NCBI GenBank assembly: GCA_963713505.1
Contig: CAVQMC010000027.1
Coordinates: 124,001-188,000, forward strand
Direction of reading: 5' to 3'
Length of the DNA: 64,000 nt
Source: CAVQMC01 sp963713505
GTDB taxonomy: Bacteria > Bacteroidota > Ignavibacteria > Ignavibacteriales > Ignavibacteriaceae
Below are positions 40,172-50,611 of the stretch, piece after piece. Numbering within the stretch: the stretch's first letter is position 1; every line of letters begins with the position of its first letter. The position numbers and the translations under genes are program-made. The notes under the pieces were generated by a model that was given only the letters and a program-made list of their open reading frames with translations, was not told the DNA's origin and did no database searches.

Positions 40172-41290
40172 ATGAAAATCTTATACTCTTGTCTTTCTAA
40201 AAGCTGGGGGGGAATGGAAATGTTTACACTTACTGCAGTGAAACAGCTTTTAAAAAGAGATATTCGTGTTGAATTATTGTGTATTGCAGAATCCAGAATT
40301 CATATTGAAGCTAATAACATTGGAGTGATAATCCATCCTGTATCTTTATCCGGTCCCGTACATCCATTCACGATATTAAAATTAACTTCCATTTTAAGAA
40401 GGGGAAAATACGATCTGATTCATACACAAGCCTCTAAAGATTTATGGATTTTGGTTCCGGCTTTAAAAATTTTATATAGAAGTACTCCTTTAATTCTTAC
40501 AAAACAAGTCGGTTCATTTATAATTAAAAAAGATTTTCTTCATAATATTTTATACAGCAGGTTGAATTATGCTTTTGCAATAAGTCAGGTGATTAAAAAA
40601 AATTTATTAGATACAACTCCGCTTACAGAAGATAAAATAATTTTAATGCATAATGGAATAGATACCAATAGATTCAATCCTTCTAAAATTGATGCTGCAA
40701 AAGTAAGAAATGAATTCAACATAAATGATGATGAAATTTTAATGGGAATGATTGCCAGGTTTAGTCCCGGTAAAGGTCATGAAGAATTTATCTGTGCGGC
40801 TGAAATATTAAATAAAAAGTTTACAAATTTAAAATTTATGATTGTCGGAGAGGCGAGCCGTGGTGAAGATGAATATGCAAAAAAAATTAAAAAACTTGTT
40901 GAAGATCAGGGAATTACAAATATAATTTTTACAGGTTATAGAGCAGATACCGAATATATTCTGGCGGCAATTGATATTTTTGTTTTTCCGTCACATTCGG
41001 AAGCTTTTGGAATTGCTTTAGCAGAAGCAATGTCGATGGGAAAACCTTCGGTGTGTTCTAATTCCGATGGAGTTTTGGATATTGCAATTAATAATGAAAC
41101 TTCATTTTTATTTGAAAAGAAAAATGCTTCCGATCTTGCGGAAAAACTTAGTAAATTAATTAATTCGCCGGAATCCAGACATGAATTTTCAGAAGAAGCC
41201 AGAAAACGTGCAATTGAAAAGTTTGATATAAATTTACTTACGGAAAAAACAATTAAGGTATACGAAAATATTATTAGTAAAAATAATTGA
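40172..41290 (+). CDS. Glycosyltransferase family 4 (GT-B)
   Basis: 372 residues, retaining GT-B enzyme. The N-terminal Rossmann domain begins MKILYSCLSKSWGGMEMFTL, with the usual acceptor-side GG motif. The C-terminal nucleotide-sugar domain has MGMIARFSPGKGHEEFICAA (about 191-210), IIFTGYRADTEYILAAIDIF and the E-x7-E pattern in SHSEAFGIALAEAMSMGKP. Sugar donor and acceptor are not determinable. It starts 34 bp after the SpoIID-domain gene. Confidence 0.93.
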   Translation: MKILYSCLSKSWGGMEMFTLTAVKQLLKRDIRVELLCIAESRIHIEANNIGVIIHPVSLSGPVHPFTILKLTSILRRGKYDLIHTQASKDLWILVPALKILYRSTPLILTKQVGSFIIKKDFLHNILYSRLNYAFAISQVIKKNLLDTTPLTEDKIILMHNGIDTNRFNPSKIDAAKVRNEFNINDDEILMGMIARFSPGKGHEEFICAAEILNKKFTNLKFMIVGEASRGEDEYAKKIKKLVEDQGITNIIFTGYRADTEYILAAIDIFVFPSHSEAFGIALAEAMSMGKPSVCSNSDGVLDIAINNETSFLFEKKNASDLAEKLSKLINSPESRHEFSEEARKRAIEKFDINLLTEKTIKVYENIISKNN

Positions 41291-41301
41291 TAGGAGGGCT
41301 T

Positions 41302-41724
41302 ATGCGTAATACTTTATTACTTCTTTTTTCAGCTTTATTAATTTCAGCATGTTCATCAACAAAAGAAATTGAATTTACTTCTCTAAATCAGCAACCCTGC
41401 CAGAACCAAATGAAAATTGATGAACAGAATCAATTTGCAGGAGAAACAGTAGACAGTTTAATTGTTTACCAAGAAGGCGAAACTATTTATGCAAAAATGG
41501 ATGTTCGCTCTTTTTGCAATTCTCAATTTACTTTTGCAGCAGATGTTTCCAGCAGAACCATAAAATTAAAATTAAGCAATGCAAACAACAGCAACGACGA
41601 CTGTGTTTGTGTAAAACAAGTTACTACTTCTTTTAAAAATGTTGAACCGGGATTTTATAATATTATGGTAACTAATTCCGCCGGTACTCAGTTGCTTGAT
41701 CAGGTAAGTTTGAATATAAAATAA
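41302..41724 (+). CDS. Small lipoprotein with Cys-rich beta domain
   Basis: 140 residues from ATG 41302, chosen because TAGGAGGGCT sits right before it and the next residues MRNTLLLLFSALLISACSS form a type II signal peptide (lipobox ISAC). A TTG at 41287 in the same frame is less likely. The mature part has four more Cys (QQPCQNQ, SFCNSQF, CVCVKQ) and strand-like sequence (GETIYAKMDVRSFCN, TIKLKLSNAN), suggesting a small disulfide-stabilised Ig-like fold. Function unknown. It overlaps the untranslated tail of the GT4 gene (11 bp apart) and precedes GT2. Confidence 0.8.
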   Translation: MRNTLLLLFSALLISACSSTKEIEFTSLNQQPCQNQMKIDEQNQFAGETVDSLIVYQEGETIYAKMDVRSFCNSQFTFAADVSSRTIKLKLSNANNSNDDCVCVKQVTTSFKNVEPGFYNIMVTNSAGTQLLDQVSLNIK

Positions 41725-41728
41725 ATTT

Positions 41729-43206
41729 ATGAAAAATAAATCTGTTACAGTTTTCTTGCATTTTTACAATGAGCAGGTAAACAGTTTTAATTTAAATCTG
41801 TTTAATAATTTATCATTAATTGATGAGACTATTTTCTTATCGAATATAGAATTAAAAGTAAACCTCCAAGAGAGATCAAATTATTGGAATATCTAATTTT
41901 AATTCAACCGATGATGCTGAATAAATTATATAAAAAATCCAAGTCCGAATATATACTTTTAGTTCAAAAACCTGTTCAGATAAAATTAAGTAAAAACTCA
42001 ATCGACAGATTTATAAATTTATATGAGTCCATGCATGCGGGTATTCTCTATTCAAATTATTTGGAAGAAAGAGGAATATTATCTTCAAAACATTCTGCAA
42101 TAGATTATCAGGTTGGAAGCGTTAGGGATGATTTTGATTTCGGACCAATCCTTTTTTTCAGAAGAAAATTATTAAAAGAATATCTGGAAAAAAACAAATC
42201 AAACTATCAGTATGCAGGAGTTTATGATTACAGGCTTTTCGTTTCAAGGAGATATAAAATTGAAAGAATACCCGAATTTTTGTATTCGATAAAAATTGGA
42301 AATGAAAAAATAGCCGGACAAAATCAGTTTGAATATGTAGATCCTAAAAACCGTGAAGTTCAAATTGAAATGGAAAAAGCTTTTACTAATCATTTAAAAA
42401 AGATAAAAGCATATCTAAAACCCGGTTTTAAAAAGATAAAATTCGGTAAAACCGAATTCCCGGTTGAAGCCTCAATAGTTATTCCTGTTTTGAATCGTGT
42501 CAAAACAATAAAAGATTCAATTGATTCTGCATTAAAACAAAAAACCAAATTTAAGTTTAATGTAATTGTTGTTGATAATCATTCAACTGACGGAACAAGC
42601 GAATTGATTAAAGATATATGCGGAGAAAATAAAAATGTAATTCATTTAATTCCTTCTTCAAATGATTTACAGATTGGCGGCTGCTGGAACGAAGCTGTAA
42701 ATCATAAAAACTGCGGAAAATTTGCTGCTCAGTTAGACAGCGATGATATTTATTCGGATGAAAATACATTGCAGAAAATTGTTGATAGATTTTATGAGGA
42801 AAAATGCGGAATGGTAATCGGCTCTTATAAATTAACTGATTTTAGTTTAAATGAAATTCCGCCGGGATTTATTGATCATAAAGAATGGACAGATGAAAAC
42901 GGAATGAACAATGCATTAAGAGTAAACGGTCTTGGTGCTCCGAGAGCATTTTACACTCCTTTAATTCGCCAAATAAAATTCCCCAATGTTTCTTACGGAG
43001 AAGATTATTCAGCGGCGTTAGCCGTTTGCAGAAACTATAAGATAGGAAGAATTTATGAGCCGGTTTATATCTGCAGAAGATGGGAAGGAAATACCGATGC
43101 TTCGCTTTCTGCAGAAAAAGAAAATGAAAATAATTTTTATAAAGATAAAATAAGAACATTTGAAATTTATGCCAGGCAAAATCTTGTAAGACAATTAAAA
43201 AATTAA
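41729..43206 (+). CDS. Glycosyltransferase family 2 protein with N-terminal extension (at least two frameshifts)
   Basis: The C-terminal part is a GT-A glycosyltransferase: EASIVIPVLNRVKTIKDSID, VVDNHSTDGTSELIKD, AAQLDSDDIYS (DxD metal site as DSDD), then YGEDYSAALAVCRNY and RRWEGNTDASLS, the acceptor/catalytic region. The N-terminal about 200 residues form a second, GT-A-like region. ATG 41729 reads MKNKSVTVFLHFYNEQVNSF, then the frame breaks at about 41850 (SKPPREIKLLE in frame 1) and again near 41885-41925 (SNFNSTDDAE in frame 2) before settling at KKSKSEYILLV. The joined protein is about 491 residues. It overlaps nothing and precedes DUF4922 by 1 bp. Confidence 0.85.
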
Positions 43207-43207
43207 A

Positions 43208-44227
43208 ATGAGAAAAGACGAAGAAATATTAATTAAAAATGATAAAATAGAACAATTGGTTTCGCAGCAGAGTTTTGCAGACGCTGCGGCTGAACTTCTG
43301 AAAATTCAGAAATCCGATTGGCCGTTGGCTGGACAAGGTTATGCTTCTTTAAAATCAATTAAAACACGAGAATTGATTTTCGATGCTTTTAAAATAAAAA
43401 TTCAGTTTAATCCTAAAAGGATAAATTCTACTACCGCAAAGGTTGATGAAAAATCCATTGAAGAACGTGAATGCTTTTTATGTATTGATAATTTACCGAA
43501 AGAGCAGAAAGGAATTCTTTATAGAAATGATTATATAATACTTGTAAATCCGTTTCCAATTTTCAAAGAACATTTCACAATAATTTCTAAAAAACACCGC
43601 CCTCAATTAATTGCCGGAAGTTTTGAGTATTTTCTTACGCTTGGAAAAGATTTATCAAAATATTATACTTTAATTTATAACGGTCCTAAAAGCGGTGCTT
43701 CGGCGCCGGATCATCTGCATTTCCAGGCGGGGACAAAAAACACAATGCCGCTTGATGATGAATTTCATCAAATAAAAAATGAATATGCTGATTTTATTAT
43801 AGATAACGATGATATAACCTTAACAGCTGTTGACGATGGTTTAAGAAGATTTTTTTCAATTGAATCCAAAGAAATGTCTTTAATTGAAGATGCCTTTAAT
43901 TCCATTTACAAAATTTATGCGGCAATTCAAAGAGAACAGCCGGAGCCGATGATGAATATTCTGAATTATTATGATGAAGAGTACGGCTGGCGAATTATAA
44001 TATTTTTAAGAAAAAAACACCGCCCTTCTTTTTATTATTTGGAAGGCGAAAATAAAATATTAATAAGTCCGGCAGCTGTGGATCTCGGCGGAGTTTGCAT
44101 CACTCCGCTCGAAGAAGATTTTCAAAAAGTTACTTCCGAAAATATTAAAAAAATATTCCGCGAAGTTAATATCGGAAAAGAACAGTTCGAATATTTTAAA
44201 ATTGCTTTAAGAAGACTGCACTTATAA
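43208..44227 (+). CDS. DUF4922 HIT-like nucleotide-sugar phosphorylase/transferase candidate
   Basis: 339 residues. The central motif is H169-L-H171-F-Q173 (APDHLHFQAG), the HxHxQ active-site form of GDP-hexose phosphorylases (GDPGP1/VTC2) and related GalT/Apa2-type HIT enzymes, in which the second His is nucleotidylated. C89 and C92 (ERECFLCID) sit where GalT-like proteins have a zinc or structural CxxC. KEHFTIISKKHRPQLI precedes the catalytic block, as in HIT proteins. Starts 1 bp after the GT2 stop, so translational coupling is likely. Coupling to two glycosyltransferases suggests it forms or recycles a nucleotide sugar, but the nucleotide and sugar are unknown. Confidence 0.82.
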   Translation: MRKDEEILIKNDKIEQLVSQQSFADAAAELLKIQKSDWPLAGQGYASLKSIKTRELIFDAFKIKIQFNPKRINSTTAKVDEKSIEERECFLCIDNLPKEQKGILYRNDYIILVNPFPIFKEHFTIISKKHRPQLIAGSFEYFLTLGKDLSKYYTLIYNGPKSGASAPDHLHFQAGTKNTMPLDDEFHQIKNEYADFIIDNDDITLTAVDDGLRRFFSIESKEMSLIEDAFNSIYKIYAAIQREQPEPMMNILNYYDEEYGWRIIIFLRKKHRPSFYYLEGENKILISPAAVDLGGVCITPLEEDFQKVTSENIKKIFREVNIGKEQFEYFKIALRRLHL

Positions 44228-44230
44228 AAT

Positions 44231-45577
44231 TTATTTGTTGACATCCTGCTGCAATTCCGATGGTGTTTGAGGTGTTGAAATTATATGCTCGAACAATTGC
44301 CATCTTCTTTCGGGATGATTATCGGTGCCTCCGTTTCTTATTATATAATCTTTAACAATGTCCTGACCAAGATTATAATTGATTACATAGCTTCTGTATT
44401 TTTCGATAAACTTAACCATTCTTTCTGCTCTTTCCGGTGACATTAAAGCATATTTAGTCAACCAGTTAACGGTCTCTTCTCTTGTCATTTTTCCGTCTAA
44501 GTAACTTCTTGCCGCTTCATTAGTTGCATAATCCAGATCATCTGTTAAACCCAGAACTTTATAATATAGTCCGGCTTTGGAAGAATCCAATCCAGCTAAA
44601 GGAAATAAAACCTGCTTTTCAAATTTTATTCTTGAATCACCAGGGAAAGCGACTTGTTTACCGTAATTTGCTGTTCCCTCTGCAATTAAAGACTGCGGAC
44701 TGAATAACGGATAAACCGTAAATTCTTTCCAGCCCAATTCGTCAACCAGATGTTTTTCAAGTAAAGTATTATAAACATGATGTCCAGGATATCCTTCATG
44801 AGCGGCAAGGTCTACAGCACGGTCAATATAAATCGGTAAATCAGTATTAATTTGAATTAAGCTGAAACCGTTACCCTTATACCAGTTATATCCGCCCCAG
44901 GCTTTGTCTGTAACATATTCAACTTTAAAATTTTCATTCGGCGGAAGATTTATGTGTTCTTCTGTTCTTTTTCTGCATTCTGCAATTGCTGTCTGGAAAA
45001 CAGTATCCAATTTTTCTTTTGGAATTATAAAATCTTTTTTAAAATCATTTAACCTCTGTGAAACATTTCCTTTACCCGGAAGAATTTTATCCAGTTCATC
45101 AATGATATGCTGAAAATGTTCATCTCTGAAATGAGGAGCTTCTGCATCGTAAAGTGCCTTGGTTTCTTCATCAAAAGATAATCTTCCGCCTTTCAGCATA
45201 AATATTTTTGTCTTTGCTGCTAAAAGCTGTTTGTACAAATAAGTAAAACGAAGAACTTCTATTTGGCTGGCTTTTAAATTCCTTAATGCATCAAGACTAT
45301 CTAATAGTGAACTTGCATCTGTATCTAATTTTGCAATCGATGAAGAATCATTTAATGCATTATCTTTTCTCTGCGGTTCCCATTCTTTCGGCCCGTAATA
45401 AGCATCAACATAATCCGGGTCATATTGTCCAATGTTTAAAATAAGTTTAACGTAATGTTCAGCGATGTTATTCATTCTACTTTCAAACTCTTTATTTAAT
45501 TGCGGTGTTTTATTATTTGAACAAGATACAAATATTAAACCTAGCAGTAATAAAATTAAATATTTTTTATAAGACAT
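44231..45577 (-). CDS. DUF885-family lipoprotein, putative metallohydrolase
   Basis: 448 residues with a type II signal peptide (MSYKKYLILLLLGLIFVSCSNN). The DUF885 core shows AAHEGYPGHHVYNTLLEK at about 265-282, a HExxxHH-like zinc motif typical of this family, followed by IAEGTANYGKQVAF (Glu ligand region). The family is annotated broadly as dipeptidyl or oligopeptide hydrolase-like but few members are characterised. Convergent with the DUF4922 gene (3 bp between stops). Third zinc-motif hydrolase exported in this window after M49 and RseP. Confidence 0.87.
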   Translation of the reverse strand: MSYKKYLILLLLGLIFVSCSNNKTPQLNKEFESRMNNIAEHYVKLILNIGQYDPDYVDAYYGPKEWEPQRKDNALNDSSSIAKLDTDASSLLDSLDALRNLKASQIEVLRFTYLYKQLLAAKTKIFMLKGGRLSFDEETKALYDAEAPHFRDEHFQHIIDELDKILPGKGNVSQRLNDFKKDFIIPKEKLDTVFQTAIAECRKRTEEHINLPPNENFKVEYVTDKAWGGYNWYKGNGFSLIQINTDLPIYIDRAVDLAAHEGYPGHHVYNTLLEKHLVDELGWKEFTVYPLFSPQSLIAEGTANYGKQVAFPGDSRIKFEKQVLFPLAGLDSSKAGLYYKVLGLTDDLDYATNEAARSYLDGKMTREETVNWLTKYALMSPERAERMVKFIEKYRSYVINYNLGQDIVKDYIIRNGGTDNHPERRWQLFEHIISTPQTPSELQQDVNK

Positions 45578-45592
45578 TTTAAACCTTTGTAT

Positions 45593-47978
45593 TTAATTCA
45601 ATTTAAATATTAAATAATCAATTCCGGGAACATTTGTATTTAAAATATTATCTTCTATTGAATATTCTTTTCCGGAAACCAAATCTTTTGCATTTCTAAT
45701 ATTATAAAAGGCGGGCAAATTTACTTCTAGATTTTGTTCGGATTTATTTTTATTCAGAACAACCAAAACTCTTTCATTCATATCCGATCTGATATAAACA
45801 TAAAAGTCTTTATCAGCTTTTAAAGTTTCAAAATCACCATATCTAAGTGCAGAATGATTTCGTCTAATTTTTATCAATTTAGTTACAATTGTTAATTGTT
45901 CTTTTTCTGCCCCGCTTAAATCATTTCCGAATCTCATCATTCTTCTGTTATCCGGATCAGATGCGCCGGTCATTCCGAACTCATCTCCGTAATCAATTAT
46001 AGGAACTCCCGGAATTGTAAGTAAATAAGCCAAATATAATTTTTCTTTTTTATAACTTGAAGGATGATCTACATGCGGGGGATCAAACCAGCCGATTGAA
46101 TCTGCTTTGCTGCTTCCCAGCGGAACATCATTATCAGCATAAGCCAGAAACCTTACTTTATCATGACTGTCCATTATATTTCCCATTAAATGGTTCATAC
46201 CATAAACAGCAAAAGTTTTCTGCATTTGTTCATCTAAAGCTTTAAATGATTGATCATCCTGAATAAAAGTTGGAATTGCAGTATCATAAAGATTAAAATT
46301 AAACTGCGCATTTAGCTGTCCGTTGTTAACATAAGAATCAACAAGTTTATAACTTCCGAATGTTTCGCCGATTTGATAAACCATTTTGTTTTCGGGAATT
46401 TCAATTTCCTTTTTCAATTTTTTTGTAAGAGTCCGCCAGAAAATATTAGGAATATGTTTTACTGCGTCATGTCTGAATCCGTCTGCGTTTGTTTCTTTAA
46501 TCCACCAGATTGCATTATTAGTCATTGAATCCAAAGCAGCTTTTGAATGAATGTAATCAAATTTAGGCATGAAAGGTTCAAACCATGTTGTTAATCTGTG
46601 TTCATCCCACATTCTTAAATTCAAAGTGCCGTCGGGAAGTCTTAAATGCCCGAACCAATCCCTATGCATTTTCCATAAAGGATTTTCAATATGAATATGA
46701 TTTGCTACATAATCAAAAAGTATTTTAAGATTATGTTTGTGTGCTTCCGCAATTAATTTTTTTAAGAGATCGAATGTTCCGAATTCTTCTTCTACTCTTT
46801 TAAATGAAATCGGCCAGTAACCATGATAACCTGTGTAATAACTATGAGGAACGGGAAATTCTTGATAGGCGCTGTCTGTATTATCTACAACCGGGGAAAG
46901 CCATAAAGTATTTACTCCGAGAGAATCAAAATATCCGCTTTCAATTTCATCTAGAATTCCTTGAAAGTCCCCGCCGTTATAATTTGCTTTAACTGTTAGT
47001 TTAGGATGATAAACGGGTTTTGTATTGGAAGTGTCTCCGTCTTTGAATCTGTCAATCATTATTGAATAAATTATTGCATCATGCCAGTTGAAATTATTTT
47101 TTTCACCTTCCGGCAATCCTTTATATAATTTTATTGTCTGGATATTGGTTGTTTGTCCGTTTTGATTAACTGCAGTTCTTATAACTCCGTTTTGATTTAA
47201 AGATTTTTCAAAAACCAGATTTATTGTATCTCCGCTTACGGAAATATTTTCGGCAGGATAAATTCCATTATCAATTAAAGCGATAATATTTTCTTTAGTA
47301 ATTTTATCCGTTTGATTTTCTTTTTCATAAAAGTATGAGAATATAATTTTATCACCTGATTTTTTCATTCCAAGTACATGCAAATAGCATTTTTCGGGAT
47401 GTCTGTTTTTTACGGTAATTACAGAATTATAACTGCCGAATCCGTTAGGAGTTTTTTCCGGATTATTTTTATCGATTAACTTCATTTCCGTCTACAAAAA
47501 ATTTATATTCATATCTTCCCGGATTAAGCGGAACGGAAACCTTATATACTCCGTTTTCATTTTTCATCGGAATACTTTCTCTGTTCCATCCGTTAAAGCT
47601 TCCGAATAAATTAACTCTTTTAGGATTTCCTTCAGGTTTAAATTGAAATAAAACCGATTGAATTATTTCACTTTTTACAGGGATAAAATATTTTTTAGAA
47701 TAAAAGCTGAATGGAATTAAAGTCATTCCTTCAAAATTTTTATTTGCATTTAAGATTAGCCAATTTTTCTTTGGCAGCCAATTAACATTTATGTTTTCAT
47801 TTTTATCAAATTTCAAATTATAATTTTCCGCATAGAAAATATCCGAGATTAGAATTGTATCCGGGATTCCTGCCGTGAGATTAATAGGCTTTATTATATC
47901 GTAAATTTCTTGTGAGTATGAATTGTTAATAAAAACTGAAGCTAATAAAACAAAAAAGAGGAGTATAAGTTTTTTCAT
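45593..47978 (-). CDS. Secreted GH13 alpha-amylase-family enzyme with N-terminal CBM48-like domain (one frameshift)
   Basis: About 794 residues joined. Signal peptide MKKLILLFFVLLASVFINNSYSQ; a beta domain; a CBM48/E-set-like domain (VLFQFKPEGNPKRVNLFGSF, NGWNRESIPM, GRYEYKFFVDG); then the GH13 barrel. Frames join at about 47475, where one extra A separates VDGNEV from IDKNNPEKTPNGFGSYN. GH13 regions: DYVANH (region I), DGFRHDAVKH (II, nucleophile Asp at codon 46468), QIGETFG (III, acid Glu), NIMDSHDK (IV). MIDRFKDGDTSN indicates the neopullulanase/cyclomaltodextrinase side of the family. The product acts outside the inner membrane on alpha-glucans. No SusC/D genes adjoin. Confidence 0.9.
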
Positions 47979-48044
47979 CGAAGCATCTTCTGAAATAAAT
48001 ATTAATTACTAAAATAATAAAAATGAATATATTATATAATGAAA

Positions 48045-48069
48045 AAGGCTCATGATAATCATGAGCCTT
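48045..48069 (-). terminator. Terminator of the HU gene
   Basis: AAGGCTCATGA (48045-48055) pairs with TCATGAGCCTT (48059-48069), 11 bp with 3-nt loop. On the minus strand a run of five T follows (then CATTATATAAT). 47 bp beyond the HU stop codon. Confidence 0.85.
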
Positions 48070-48115
48070 ACTTGCAACACAATAAATTAAACTAGAAATA
48101 GTTTAAAATAACCCT

Positions 48116-48412
48116 TTATTTTTTACGCGGTACAACTGCGTCTTTTGCAGCTTTTGCTATTCTGAATTTCAATGCTTTTTTAGCAGGGATTACCATAGTT
48201 TCACCGGTGGCAGGATTTCTGCCCATTCTCTTTTTACGGTCAACAACAACTAGTTTTCCTAATCCGGGAATAACAAAAGATTTTTTAGCTTCTTTATAAG
48301 CTAAAGTAACAAGTTCATCTAAAAATTGTCCTGCCAATTTCTTGGTGGTATCTGTTTTTTTTGCCAAATGATCAACGATCTGTGATTTGGTCATTGGTTT
48401 AGTTTGTGCCAT
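48116..48412 (-). CDS. HU/IHF-family DNA-binding protein
   Basis: 98 residues from ATG 48412 (MAQTKPMTKSQIVDHLAKK), chosen since AGAGGGTTTTACT gives a ribosome site at the right distance and the longer frame to 48460 adds unlike residues. HU features: dimerisation helices (1-45), the GLGKLVVVDRKKRMGRNPATGE arm with the conserved RNPATGE, and KKALKFRIAKAAKDAV C-terminus with a basic tail. The RxGRNPxTG arm contacts DNA. Nucleoid-associated protein, single-gene unit with a terminator. Confidence 0.95.
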   Translation of the reverse strand: MAQTKPMTKSQIVDHLAKKTDTTKKLAGQFLDELVTLAYKEAKKSFVIPGLGKLVVVDRKKRMGRNPATGETMVIPAKKALKFRIAKAAKDAVVPRKK

Positions 48413-48643
48413 AGTAAAACCCTCTTTTAAATATTTTATATTACGCGCAAAATTAAGCATTTTTTTATTCTAAACAAAAATCTTTTACCTAATTTATTTT
48501 TATTTTAATCAAAAAATTTTTCGCTGCCTTATAGCTGTTTTTGCAGTTAATATAAACCCTGATTCAAATTTACTCGTCTTTGTAGCTTTATCATTTATTA
48601 TTTATTTTCATGTTTGAATTAAATAACCATTTTGAATTAGCGG

Positions 48644-50588
48644 ATGATTAAATTTCTTTTAGTTTTGTTTTTACTTAGTATTACCGCATTTTCACAGTCG
48701 GTCGATTCTTTAAAAGTAAAGAAAGATTCATCATCTGCAGATTCAAGCTTTGTTGTAAAACAAGATACTTCCGCGGCTTCCATAAATGATTCCACCGTGA
48801 CGAAAATAAAAGTTGATACTTTAAAACCCATTTACCGAAAACCGCTTGATATTAACAGTTCTTTTATTGGTCGAAATACTTTACTTAAATACATTAATTA
48901 CAAATATACGGCTGATCAGTTAAAATCATTTCCGTTTACATTTATTAAAGATCTTGGATTTATGGGATATCCGAGTGAAGTCGTTTTGTATGGCGCCGGT
49001 TCGGGAGGAGTTAGTTATTTTCAGGATGGAATTTTATATAACAATAGATTCACAAACTCACTCGATCTGCAATTAATTCAATCTGAGTTTCTCGACTCGA
49101 TTGAAATTATTCCTTCTCCCAGAGGATTTTTATACGGATCAATTAATAATCCTGTCTCCGTTAATTTTATTACAAGAGATTTTCTTTCGGCAAAACCTTA
49201 TTCGAGAATTAAATATGTACAGGGACCAAATGGCGAAACAGGATTGGATGCAATGTTTAGTTCTCTAATATTAAATAGACTTAAAGTTTCATTTGATATT
49301 GAAAGCAAAAAAGTTGACAGCAGCTTTACAAATACTTCATTCAGTACTTGGCTGGCAAAAGTAAGATTAAAATATTATTTATCAAACAAATTTAATTTAA
49401 TTGCAGGTTATGATTTTTATAAGATTAATTTAGGATTTAACGGCGGCGTTGATGTTGATTCAATAATGAAGACAACAAACAATATTAATAGTCTTCTGTA
49501 TGATCAGAATTTTGCACCTGTTGTTTTTCCCAACAGGAAACAAAATGTAAACGGACATTTATTTACGCTTCAAATGTTAGGCAAACCGTTTGAAAATGCC
49601 GAAACAGATTTAAGTCTTTATTATAAATTTAATCAATCCGAAATAACCAACGGCTTATATAAACTCCAGAGAAATAAAGATAAAACATTGGGATTGGTTT
49701 TCCGGCAAGGATATTCTGCAAAGTTTGCGGATTTAAATATTACCGCAAACTATGAGGAACCTAAAATTTATCTTCATAATAGTTCGTTCGGCGATAGCCG
49801 GATAAGCGAAAAGAATTTTTCATTATCATCAATCCTTACTTTTAATTTAATCGACAGCAGCATTGTTCCTTCTGTGTTTTATAAGTTTACAAGCAATTCA
49901 CTTAATTGATGGAAGTCAAAATGGTTTAGGCGCTGATCTATCTTATAAGCCATTGGACTTTCTAAGTTTTTATCTTGGAATATCTCAGTACAAAACAAAT
50001 GCTTTCAACAAAAATGTAAATACCGGCGAACTCGGGTTAAGCTTTTCAAAATATGATTTGTTATTAAACCTGAAAATATATAATAGAAGCGGGTTTTATG
50101 TAATAAATAACCCGGATTATTATGTGCCTGCAGATCAATATTATATTAATGAAAACGGATGGGGAATTGGAATGAATTTGAATTATAAGTTGTGGAAACT
50201 TCTTTTGGAAACGGCTTCATATTATAATATGCCTTCCGATAAAAATCCCGGCAGCAATAATTTCAGTTATACTTTACTTATACCGGATGTAAATTTAACC
50301 GGAGGACTTTATTACAAAGATATTCTTTTTAATGAAAATCTAAATTTAAAAACCGGGTTTGTTGTATATTATACAGGAAAACAGGAATCAAAATACGACG
50401 GTTCTGTTGTTCAAAGTGTTGATCCGTCCTGGAAAATTGATTTCTCTTTAATTGGTGAAATACAAAAAGTTGCAATAGTCTATTTTACCTGGGAAAATCT
50501 TCTTGATAATCAATATTATATAGTTCCTTATTATCCAATGCTTTCTAGATCGATAAGATTTGGTTTGGCCTGGGAATTATTTAATTAG
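48644..50588 (+). CDS. Plug-containing outer-membrane receptor-like protein (one frameshift)
   Basis: About 648 residues joined. Signal peptide MIKFLLVLFLLSITAFSQS, then a Ser/Thr/Lys/Asp-rich linker (about 20-65) instead of the CarboxypepD_reg domain found in the other receptors. It has a short plug-like region: FPFTFIKDLGFMGYPSEVVL, GGVSYFQDGILYNNRF and DSIEIIPSPRGFLYGSINNPVSVNFI, the last being the plug end. A barrel follows. At about 49905 one extra A breaks the frame (NSL joined to IDGSQNGLGADLSYKP); it ends SIRFGLAWELFN. The plug resembles vitamin B12-type receptors more than SusC. Putative outer-membrane transporter, substrate unknown. Confidence 0.75.
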
Positions 50589-50611
50589 ATAATAACTTTA
50601 CTCTCCATATT

